NCBI RefSeq assembly: GCF_000764305.2
Contig: NW_025943937.1
Location: forward strand, 1 to 64,000
DNA: 64,000 bases
Reading direction: 5' to 3'
Source: Hyalella azteca
Taxonomy: Eukaryota; Arthropoda; Malacostraca; Amphipoda; Hyalellidae
In this document: piece after piece, positions 23,901 to 35,900 of the stretch
Layout: each line of letters starts with the position of its first letter
How positions within the stretch are numbered: position 1 is the stretch's first letter
Translations under genes and position numbers: made by a program
The notes under the pieces: model-generated
Database searches by the model: none
The model's input: only the letters and a program-made list of their open reading frames with translations
Told to the model about the DNA's origin: nothing

Positions 23901-26900
23901 CCTACACTGCCGGCGCGTCGCTGCCTCTTGGCACGCGCTCACTGCGTGCCTGCAACTCGTTAAACTATCGATTTATCGTCGCCTTGCAACGCGTCTGCGA
24001 TCACACCAGCAACTACCAGAGTAACTTTTTACTAAACTTCTGACAAACATGGCCTGTATCTGTTTGATGAGATGCGATTTAGACAGCCTATTTTTGTTGA
24101 TCCTAGCTGTGCGCTCTGTCGTATTGTTACTGAACGATAATATTTTCAAATCTCACAACTTCAGTGTTCATCCGTTATTTTTCAGTCTTCATGTTTGTTG
24201 TTGTTTGCCCCTCGTGAACTCAATTTTATGCACGGGTTATTTTTTTTATTAAAATAGGTACGTCTCGTTGCCATCCATCTCGCCATTTACTATTTATCCA
24301 GTTACCTACACTACACTTCTATTCACTAGCACCATTTTCTTCTTATCAATTTTCCCGAATTCTTCATAAAACATAAAATAATTCGAGGCAATAAGAAATT
24401 AGGGATGTAACTCATGTAAGCTATGAGTTAGAAGCGCGTGTGACACCAGCACCGTTATATGTAGTAGGCGTGTAGTATTGCATCATGTGGGGGCCGTTAG
24501 GCCGGCCGTGACCCTGCGCTGCTCAGCTCACATCCCCTGGCCAAGCTTCCTGCCTCATCTTCTTCCTTGTACACTAATCCGGCCTGTGTTATTGGACAAA
24601 CTTGAGCTCTATAACGTATATATTCTTGCAATTAGCTGGTCTTACAGTTATAGGTACTACCTGGATGGAATTCTGAAAGTAACATATGTAATATATATAA
24701 GATAAATACAACCTAATACTTGTAAGTTTCAAAACATTGCCTCCATTATAGGAGGCCATTTATTGAAGTATGTAGCATTCAATACATGCATATGTAGAAA
24801 ACACTACATAAATATCCCCTGCACGCAGCTTGAAGTTGCTTTGCAATAGCAGGTGTTAGAGTTACTCATACACTCCACTATGTCCGAGTAGTGGCCTTGC
24901 ACTGCAACTGTTACTTGCACTCCCGTACCGTCAATGCTGTGGACTGCACGCCTACGTGTTTAAGGTCTCGCGCTTCCCTGACCCTGAAAGGGCCTTATAA
25001 CGGCGCTTCGAGCGATTATTTATATTAGAGTTCGCTAGCCCTAGCTTGTCATTTCCGCATGGGAGAGTTCCGTTTATCCAGTTCCTTACTGTGGATGATG
25101 CCTGATGCCCCGTTTCTTATCGTCTAGTTCAATGCACAATCGGGCTGATTTTCCTCCTTCAAGTGCATGAGGCTATTTCTGTGGATATTTTCTTATTGAT
25201 CACGTAATTTATTGTTATTTTTTACGTTCAAGTGAATATGATCAACGCTTTCATTTAACAGTGCTTACTCGTTCATGTAAGTCTTTGATTTTACAATGTC
25301 GAGCTTTGAGTTTTTATAGATTAATAGTTAGCTATTCTAACTCCAATTCCTTCTGAAGAATGTTTTTTAGAAGATGAGTTTTAGATGATTGAATTTTGAG
25401 ATGCCATATCATCAGTGCTTGCCAGCAAGAGATTCTTAAGTGATAGACTGTACGTATCAGGAACTTTCTCTCGCAGCTATTACCTGTCACTTCTTTGTAG
25501 CCAGTGTCACAACAATGTCCTTTCGTTCAACCTTATCGCTCTCTCTTAGCATTATTTTTCTCTAATTTAAAAATTCCTAAATTTGTTGAAAATGTACGTG
25601 CACAATAACATCGATGTATTTTGCATATTTTATTTAAAGTTGGTACTAGGTAGTATTTAGTAACGGAAGAGGAGATTACGTTGTTATTCATACAGTTAAG
25701 GTCGGCTCTCGACTCGAGCCGCCATACGCATCGCGGGTCTACGCAAAACGATGCACACGACGTTTTTCTAAACTGTTCATAAACAATTGAAGAAGGGAAA
25801 TATTCTTTTATAGTTTATTGCGAGGTAAAAATAAAATATATCTGCAAGGTTTTTTTGTCAAACTCGATTTTTAAAGTCTTGATGTGTGGTCAGCCTTGCT
25901 CATGATATTCGAGATCTGCCGGACTCTAACGCTGAGCTGCCATATAGCGAGGCAGCGACACACTTTCTCTCTGTCCGCGCTGACCGTCGCTGCATGGCGC
26001 ATGCAACGCTGTCTCCTCTCCGTGCGTGCATTGAGTCTCGATGGTTTTTCTGTGCATTCGACAGTTGTTTCTGCAGATCTCGCTGCTGTGTTGTCAACGT
26101 GTTTCCATCTATTACTCTTGATTATGACTAATTTTGTACTGTCAAACATTAAAAACAATTTTATTATGAAAAAAAGAGATCGGAACATTTAATGAAAGCG
26201 ACTGATTCAAGAAATATTTGCTGAGCATGGTGATTGTTGTCTGAGAATGTAAATAAATTATTAGCAAAGCCTATTATAGGAGTAATGTAAAAAACATGAA
26301 ACGTTGCGACGTTCGTGAGCAAGTACGCGTGGCTTGCAGCTGTCAGTGAGTTTCGGGCGTGTGTCACGCCGTGACACACTGATTCAATTGTGGCAGCTTG
26401 GCAAATGTGGTGTGGGTTAATTCAATGGTTACTCAATTTTTAGCGCATTTTCTCATTTATGGGAAAAATGCACTATTGTGCTCGTCATGTCCGTCCGTCC
26501 GTCTGTCCGTCCGTCTGTCTGTCCGTCCGTCTGTCCGTGACCTAAAGTTTTCGTCGACGAGAAAATGCGCTCTCTGTCACTCACTGCAGTGAGTACTGAG
26601 TTATATTTTTTTTAGATTTCGTACGCTAAAGTGACTAATTTAACAAGGCTCACATTTGTAATTACATTATCTAATCGGAAACTATTCTTGTTCTATGGTG
26701 AAATTAGTGTTGCCTGCAAATTTCTAAATTCACTCGTTGAAGGGAGCATCTATTTATTTACATTTGCTACGACTTGTTGATGGCCGTTTGTACGTTAGGC
26801 GGGCGAGAATCTCGACGTATCTTTAACGTAAATAAACCAAGCCAAAACTTGAAACGGCTTGACCTGTATGAGCTGTCACTAAAAATTGTTTCATTCAAAA

Positions 26901-29900
26901 TTAAGCGTACCTTTTCTTGTCTGTACGGTTCGAGAATTTGAAGCAAGCTTAACGTAGAGACCCGATTATTGTTTCAGTCGAAATTAAGCGTACCTTTTGT
27001 TGTCTATACGGTTCGAGAATTTGAAGCAAGCTTAACGTAGAGACCGGATTAATTCCAGATAATTACGAATTATTTGTCAACAACAAATATCTTTGATATT
27101 ATTTAGCGCCATATGTAAGTTTCTTTTGTAGTAGATGGAGTGGTACAGTTGCCGCAGGCATACTTTGAGTAGCGAAACGATAGTTCGAATTTGATACTGA
27201 ATTGGATTGAAGTTAATGATTATTTTTCACGCTTCTTTTCTGTGCATGATGCGGGATAAGCCAAGGTTTCTCAAATTTTTGCTCAACCAAAAATCGTTGC
27301 GAATTTGCCATTGAAATTATTCTATGTTCTTCATAAGCACGATTCCTTCGTTATTGTGAAAATTTGAACGACACGCTAGCTTCTTGAATACAATGCAATT
27401 ATTACAATTATAATTATTATTATTAGTTGTTAGTGAGCGTCATAAGCGGTTGGTGGAGCTTGTGATTTTGGCAGCCTGGCCACCGTCGGCGCTCCATGTA
27501 TTTATAGTGACTCCGACGCTCGTGGTGCGTGTGTGATGCTTCGTCCCTGCAGCGCCTATATTTTGCTCACCGATCACACTGTTTGCATCGTGCCTTTCTC
27601 TCTCACAATTTGCCGTTGGCTCCTGTATTCCCTTTTACTTGTCAATGGTGTGAAACCTACTGCTTTTGTAGGGTTCCTAACGAACTAGTTTTCCCACTGA
27701 CCAATCTCATTACTGTTTTTAATATTTCAAATAGCTTTCTATCGTTCCTGCTGTTCATACAGTTGTTATGACACTGTTACGAATTCGATTGAACGTTTAC
27801 GTGTTCTCACCAGTTGAGTTCAGTCACGAAGTTGACCGTGATTTGCATTTATTTGACTATAATAGAGCCATGAGCTGCAGCCACATTATCCAGCAGTCAA
27901 GAGTAACCATGTCAAGGTCTCGTTCCCTCCAGCTGGTCATCGCTCGCCGGTCTTGCATAAGACGACTGCCATGACTTCCAGACCTCGGCTGTCTACTCGA
28001 GGTGATTTTGTGAGAAAGTAGCTTGTATATCGAACGCGAATCTCTTCACATTTTTCTGCTAGCGAACTCGATAAAAGATAAACTGTGTTTCTTTAGTTCG
28101 GAAATTAAAAGCTCTCGTTTTAATATTCTTGTGGAATAGAAAACACGAGCAAGAATAAAATATGAAACGGGATTCCCATTGTGTACCCACGAGGTTCACC
28201 AGCTCAAGTTCTCATTACCGCTCTCGAGTGTATAAGTTGTGTGCATCTGTACGAATAAATCTACAAATACTCTTTTAATATTAATTCACGAGTTGTACAA
28301 ATCTGATAGTTCTAATATTTAAACCTTGATATTCACGCATTAGTGTCCCTGATGTTCATGCGGTCGCGGTCTCCTCCGTTTAGGCCATCGCTCTCCATAC
28401 AAAGAAGAGGCTCCTTTACCGCCCTCCTCATTTGCCGACGCAGGATTGCGTTCTTATTGATTTTGGATTAGCGATCGACACCATGGCGTCGGCCTCAGTG
28501 GCATCTGGCGCCCACATTTTGATAAAACAGTTGAGGGGCAAAAATCCATTATGAGAACAATGTTGAGAAATTTTACCGTTAATTTTCATCTAGGAATTTA
28601 AGCCATTTGCTCTAATATCTCTTCATGATTTAGTTCGTCGCTACTTGTTGCACGCTTTCAAAGACATATTGGAGACACTAGAAAAAAGTAGACGGCATTT
28701 TTGTATAATTATTATTATTTGGGGGGAGGGGGTGGGGGGGGGGAAATTGGAAAAGGCTAATTGATATCGTTTGAATGTTGCCTTCCTTTTACAAATAGTG
28801 AAATGCAAATTCACTACCCCTAATTAACATAAAACTGTACACAATCGTTTGATTGGTTTGTGATGCGCTAGCTCGATCTTGGGGAGCCTGGGCTCGCTAA
28901 TATACATAGGTCATGCAAATCACGTTCAACCGGCCAAGCGAGTCCATACCAATTCGTGCTGCAGTCTCTTCCTGATGTCTAGTACTGTTTAATATAGCAG
29001 ATTGTTCAATGCATGACTGAGATTTTCAACGAAACGAAACTGGGTTGTAATTTACTCGTTATATTGATTGTATTAGTTTTTCCTGTCGTGAACTAAAATA
29101 TCTATTTTTGGAACGGCTGCTCATCTTAGTCCATAGCTGGAATAAATATATAAAGACAGCGGATGAACCAAGACATATCATAATTTTTATTTGCAATTTT
29201 CAATTGTGCATCATTTCAATTGTGCATCTTAGTTTTCGGTGCATCATTTTACCACGAAACGTCGCTATTTTCCTTGTGACGTCTTCATCAGGAGCCAAAA
29301 GTAAGGCTCCGGCCGGTATCGATCCCTCAGTTTCGTGCGCTTGTAACATCACTTCCATAGTGATGTTACAAGCGCATACTTCCGTAGTGATGTTACTTTG
29401 TCACCTTCCTCGTATGTATTTGGTTAATTTTCTTTCAAATACAAGTTACACAAATAAATTTCAATCAGAGCTTGATTGTGCAGTTTATTAATAACTTCCC
29501 AACGACCGTCGCATTACTGCCGGCTGTCAGCAGTCGCTGTGACCCACATGTATATAACCCGTCCATTGCACTCATGCAGTGCACTGCTCAACGCGCCGCC
29601 TTCGCGAGGCTCGTTCGTTCTGTTCATTAATTGCACTGTTAAACGAGCTGCCCACGTAAGGGTCATTCGTTTCAGAAATTTACTACCTGCACGGTTTGGT
29701 TTTCTCTTCATCACAATTAGTTTGGTCTTATGAGAATTCTTCCTCTGAATTTACTCGGATAAGTTTAATGACTTTCGATGTAAGCAGAGGTGGGCAGTAG
29801 CGCGCTACATGTAGCGGTAGCGGCGCTACATTTAAGGCATGGTAGCGGTAGCGCCCGCTACATTTAGAGCATGTAGCGGTAGCGGCCGCAAAATTTAAGG

Positions 29901-32900
29901 CATGTAGCGGTAGCGCCCGCTACATTTAGAGCATGTAGCGGTAGCGGCCGCTACATTTCAAAGTAGCGCTGCCCAGCTCTGGATGTAAGTTTTTGCGTAC
30001 CTGCTATCTTATCGATCGGCGGGATGAAGAGAAAAATATTTCAGCGAAAATTCATTCATATTCTAACTTAGAATGAATTTGCTCAATATTCTGAAAAATA
30101 TATGTAATACGAAGGATTTTTGATAACACAAGATTAGTGATTGCGGTGTTGCCCTCTCGAAATTATATTGGAATGGAGTGGCGACGCGGACTCGAGTGGT
30201 CAGACCAGTTCCTGGTTGTCGGTCCAGACGTCTGCGCAAGGCTCTTGCACGCTCCCACTTTGCTGTATTACTTGGCTACCTTTGTTCACTTACTTGTTCC
30301 GATCGACTTACTTGTTCCGATCGACTTGCTTGTTCCGATCGACTTGCTTGTTCCGATCCGATTACTTGTTCCATTTCCTGGTTGTCGGTCCGTACGTCTG
30401 TGCAAGGCTCATGCAATCTCCCACTTTGCACTATTACTTGGCTTCCTTTGTTCACTATCTAAAGACGAGTGATACAGAATATAGAATAGCGCATTGAATA
30501 CTAGGCCGTAGCGTAGAATTGTAATAAATTGTTGTTTGAGAAACTTAGATACGTACTAATACATTTCTTGCACTTCACATAGAATCAAAATACAAGTGTT
30601 GCATCCTTATTTATCAATTTTATTTAATTTGCAATACTAACGCTTCAGGGATCCTGCTCACCTTATTTTTATACTTTTTTCTCGTATGGTGCCTCCTGAT
30701 TATCAAGTACACATTCTATTTTTCACGTGTCGACTTCGAACTTTTTAATATAGTACTCGTACGTTCCGATTTTTATTAATCCCATCCCAACGAATCTAGA
30801 TCATTGTTACCTCAACTAACAGGAAGAATTTTCAAATACTGTGATGCTCGTTGGACGCACAATAGGTCTCTCTGTAGCTTGTTCTGGTAGAAATTTTCAT
30901 CGATTGCGGAACGTATTGATGCATGATTTTGCTAAAGAGTGAGACTTATTTGTATTTATTTGTACGTCGCTAGTACGACTAAGGCCTAAACCTGTTGTGC
31001 GTAACTAAGTGAGCTCGCCATGCTTTTCAGCAGCTAGGAGACCAAGTATTTATATCGTGACGCGCATGAAAATGTGAGTCACGAGGGTATTTACGATGCG
31101 ATATTGGCACTTCTTGTGCCGCGCAATGATGGATAGACTGTGTCGGACTAGCGCTGCGCTGTCATAGTCTGAAGCACTCTGCTCTTTTCCGGCGTGAGCA
31201 TCAAATCATCCGGCATATCTTGCATATAACATGGTGAACAAATTTTTGTCTTTTAATGATTTGAAAAAATCGTGAGCATTCAGAAACTAATTATGAAGTT
31301 TTATCTTGCAGAGTGTTGGTGCTTCCTCCTCTATCAGCCCGCCACCGCTACCTGGCGCACCAGTTGGTGCAGGAGAACTACCCGCGCTTGCAGACGCTGA
31401 GTGTTGGGGTCGAGCCTGACCGACGTCTCACTGTCAGAGCGGCAGATGAACATCAGCTTCCTGCACAAGTTTTAAACAACATAAGTCATAAGTGAGCCAG
31501 TCTTCGCTGATGTGGTAGAGCCAAGGAACTTGTGTTTCCCTTCGTAAAGTTGTACTTTGCTTCGCCATTCGTTGTATTGGTGACGCTTCTCCTTAGAATC
31601 TTGTTGAAATTAGTTGTTTGTAAGTATTTGTTAATCGTACATGCCTGCTGTATTTATGTATGATTCAGTTGCACGTTACAAAAACTATCGAAGAACGATC
31701 GTTTGCATCGAATGGGTTTGTTATCGATCAAGCAATTGTTATCTGTTAATTATCCCGGGAGTGTCATGACTGATTGCCGTCACTAAGCATCAAGTTTCTT
31801 CTAATAATTTGTTCTTTAATATTTTTGCCTTTTCATTAATGATACTTTTTATAACAATCAGATGTTTCTAATTCTACTGAATCGAGTACGTGGGTGCTGC
31901 CTGCAACCCCTTCATTTGCGTACTTGGATGATTTATGCACTTATCCACATAAGCTGTCACTGACATTACCTTTTTGTTCTCAGAACAATAGTCGCCAGCA
32001 TGACGGGTGATGTCGAGAGCTGCCCAGGGACTTCATCCTTCTCTACCTCCCCGCAACAACGTCAAGCCAGGAGATGTGAGAGAGAAATTAATTCTTTCTA
32101 TTCTTAATTCTGTGGCGCACCAAATTTTTTTTTTATTCCTCATACATCTGGTATATTCTAAATTCTGTGACGTACCAAATTATTTTTTTTTTTTCATTCC
32201 TCTTAGCCTATTTGGACAAATTCTTGGTATTGTTCGAACCTTCTTCTAACTTGACCGATGAGCCCGTATTTGGTACAGATGATTACGTATCTGTCTTGAA
32301 TTGTAATAAATGTGTAATCACATGAGCAACTTTTGTTTGGTGTACACATAAAATAGGTTTAAATGTTAGGAAGAATTTAGTTTATATTCTTCTATTCTCG
32401 TGCCTAAAGCTTCCGCTCATAGAATATCGCAGTAAATTGGTTGTTTGTATTTACTTAGAGGCTGTATGAAAAGATTAGTGGGTATTTAAATCTTAACATC
32501 GTTTAAAACACGACGGTAATTTTTTCCTTGTTGGAATCTAATAAATGTGTTATATAGTCAAATGGGGTAAGACAGGATCGCAGCCTTCATGGGGTAAGAA
32601 AGGACCAGCCCATGGCGTGCATTCTAATTGCACTGAATTTAATTTGACAAAAGAATATGTTAGAGCAATCAATAGCTTAGAAGCCTATTGCATAGATACA
32701 CCTTGTGATATGTTTAGGATTTTTTAATTATTCATGGTATAGATGCTACGGGCTTGTTAGTGATTTCGGTCCTGTCTTACCCCATCTGACTATATATATC
32801 ATTAACGTGAAAAGCTTGCTATGCTGTTTGTTTTCATGTTGATAATGTTTTCTGCAATGTAATGAAAATTTTTCATTTAGGCAAAATGACGGCTGAGATC

Positions 32901-35900
32901 TACAAACCTCCCGCTGCTCGCATGCAGCGTCGTCAACAGCCTGAACCTCAACAGACCCAACATCAACTGCCGCATCATCAACAAGCTCAAACTCAACACC
33001 CGCGACACCAGCCACCTTCGCAGCAGCAGCCTCAGGCAGCTGATCCCCCTGTTGTTAGTCTCCCCGCGCGCAATGGCGGTCATGGACCCAACCGTCGACA
33101 GCCGAGCGCAAACCTGAGACAGGAACCTGCATCCTCGACCGCACACAACAGAACGCAGCACCTCAAGTCGCCTCGCTCGGGCCGCAGGCCTCCTCAGAAC
33201 AACCGTGTCTCTGAGAGCGACCACGCGTCGAGCTCGTCTCAAGTCTCGTCTCAAAACGCACATTCTGGTCACGGTGAGGATTCCATCACAGCGTCTATCA
33301 CCTCAGATTCCAACCAAGCAAATTCAAACTTGAACTTTGTGAAGGAAAATGTGATTAATGAGTCGAATAATACAACGAATGATGATAACGAAAATGTGGA
33401 ATTTGTTAAGGCTTCAACAAAGCCGTCCTGCAGCGATTCATCATCTGGTTTGTGTGCTAATGAAAAGCAACATTTCGATCTAAGGGACCATTTAGATCAA
33501 AAACGGCTCATGCAGAGCGAGGATATCAGAAATTTGAGCAACGCTGTTGAATCCTTGTCAAGCAAATACTTCAACAAAACGGCTGGTGCTTTCTACAAGA
33601 ACAACCGTAATGAATACCACAACGCACAGTCACCATATGAGCGTACACGTCAACAGGATTGCAGTGATAAAGTCTTGGCTAATAATCATGTTAATTATCA
33701 GAACAACTGTGGAAAATATATGGGGGACCCCAGAAGGGCACGTCCTGATCAGGTGTTATACGTGCCACGGCCGCGTCGGCAATATGGCGTCGATAGCGAA
33801 AGTTATGGCAACAGCCGCGCCTCTCCTCTCACTGACCACAACTACCGGCCTCCGTCTCCTGCCTTCTCTATCACAAGCATCGTGTCCGAGTTCAGCGGGC
33901 GGCAGCGTTATGAAGGGGACAACTACAGTAGACCCTCTAGTCGTATGTCTATTTACGATAATGAAGACGAGAGGTTTGACGGAAAGCCTTCTCAAAACGG
34001 CAAATGGTACAACTCAAGCCGAGAGTCAACCCCTAGTGCGCACAAAGTAATGCAAAATTCATCCAGGCTTAGTCTAATGTCGATTAAGCTTATTGAAAAG
34101 ACATTGAATAATGAGTCCGATCGCTCAGCGGACAGAAATGAAAGCGTTAATGGTTTCCCTTCCGATGTGCGGCACAGCAATAATCCTGAGCAGAAAAGTT
34201 GGGAGACTCAAAGTATGATGCGATCGCCCGTCGAACAAATGGGAAGAGCTAGTAAGAGTCCTACACCTAACCGTGACAGTGTTCATAGTAAAGAAAATGT
34301 CATAAATATTGTTGAATCCAGCCCGAGAAAGCGACGTTCGCGCAGAAATCGTAAGCGCCGATCTGGTAGCAGGGATCATAGCTTCGATTCGATGTCGCGA
34401 GATCAGCGTGGAAGCCTCGGCAACTTGAGTGTTCAGAGCGGCTACAGCAACAGGGGCAAGAACAGCGGCCGTGGCTACCACAGACCTCAGGATAATTCAC
34501 ACGCAGTCTACAACGGGCCAATGAAATATGAGGGCCCGGCTAGCATAGCCACGAGTCGTGTTAGCAGCCGCAATCCCAGCCTCGAGAGGAATGAGTATGG
34601 CCGGTGGCATCAACAGAAACCTGTGACCTATCCCAATACTCCGGTGAAAAGTCATTACTATACCGATAAGAATGGTTCCCACGATGGCGCTAATTCTCCC
34701 GAATATTCTTCTCGCTTTGATAGCTCGTTGTATCGCCGAAATTCCACTGATAAACCTCTATCTGCCAAACCTCCTTTTCACAACAACGACTCGAGGCGTA
34801 ATTCAGTTTCTAATCGTGTGCCGGGATCCTGTTCTAGCTCAGCGCTTGGGACTCCCACTGAAAACCTTTCACCCACCGAGGAGACACACGAACAAATTTT
34901 CAGCCGAGTTAATCCCCTTAAATCTCAGGAGCAGAATGATTCTAAATTAGCAGAGAAATCAAGCGATCTAACTTGCAGTGGCCAAATAATCCCTTGTAAA
35001 TTAGATACAACAACATGCCCAAGCACATCAAACGAGCTGAGACCCTCGGAAGGTCGAGTAAGCTCTAAGACAACGGACGGCCGAATGAGCCCTCTGACAT
35101 CAGACGGCCAAGTAATCCCTATGACATCGGAAGGCCAAACAGACCCTAGTACATCGGATTGCCGAACAAGTCCTAAGACATCAGATAGCAATTCCAACAG
35201 TAATTCTTCAGCCAAGCGAAATGAATCAGAACTAGTCCGATGCAACAAGGAACTACAAGAAGTAACTGAAACCATCAGCTCATTACTCAATGATGAAGAT
35301 GATGACGAACCGTTAGACTGGGTAGCGGAGATGGAGAAAGAAGACCTACGGCAGGAGAAACTCAGAGTGCTGAAAGAGCGTGAAGCAGCTCTGCGAGCTG
35401 AGGCGCAAGAGCAACAAAAACTGCGCTGTGAGAACATCGCTGCTCAACTGGACCGCGAAGATAGTTCTTGTGGCGTTGACGAGCAGACACGGCGCAGGAT
35501 CGGGACTGCTATTGGTAGAGATGCCAACATAGCGCCGCCTCGTCAAGATTATGTGAGAGCTTTTTTACTATTCAAATGTTAATAAAGGTTTCCCAAGTCC
35601 CTGTTTTTTTAATGTGTACTTGCAGCACTTTGTTGAATTTTGAAAACATCTATATCACAATATTAATTATAATATTTTGGAATATATTTCTATCCTTTAC
35701 AGATTATGAAATTTTGATATCCAGTAATACGACTTTTTCATGTGTCACAACTTTCATCTTATAAGTTGACCATTGAATTCACTCGATGCAAATCCGTTGA
35801 AATTATAAGCTTACGATTCTGAATTCTTTTGCAGAGTGCTTACGAACCGAGCCCTGCGAGGCAGCTTTACGTGCACCCACACGAGCGCAACTCTCCCTCC

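Noticed and set aside
25871..26192. Overlapping frames of 65-105 codons on both strands in intron 1
   Set aside because: No known motif, no in-phase splice partners, and neither strand is favoured.
26460..26530. CRISPR-like array of GTCCGTCCGTCT
   Set aside because: It is a short simple-sequence microsatellite without spacers, in eukaryotic DNA.
29108..29491. 127-codon frame in intron 1
   Set aside because: It crosses the perfect hairpin and a possible SINE fragment; no domain recognised.
32862..32880. Start of a separate gene at the beginning of the 906-codon frame
   Set aside because: The first bases are the polypyrimidine tract and TTTAG acceptor. Phase and motifs join it to the upstream R3H exons, although an internal start at 32886 cannot be excluded.
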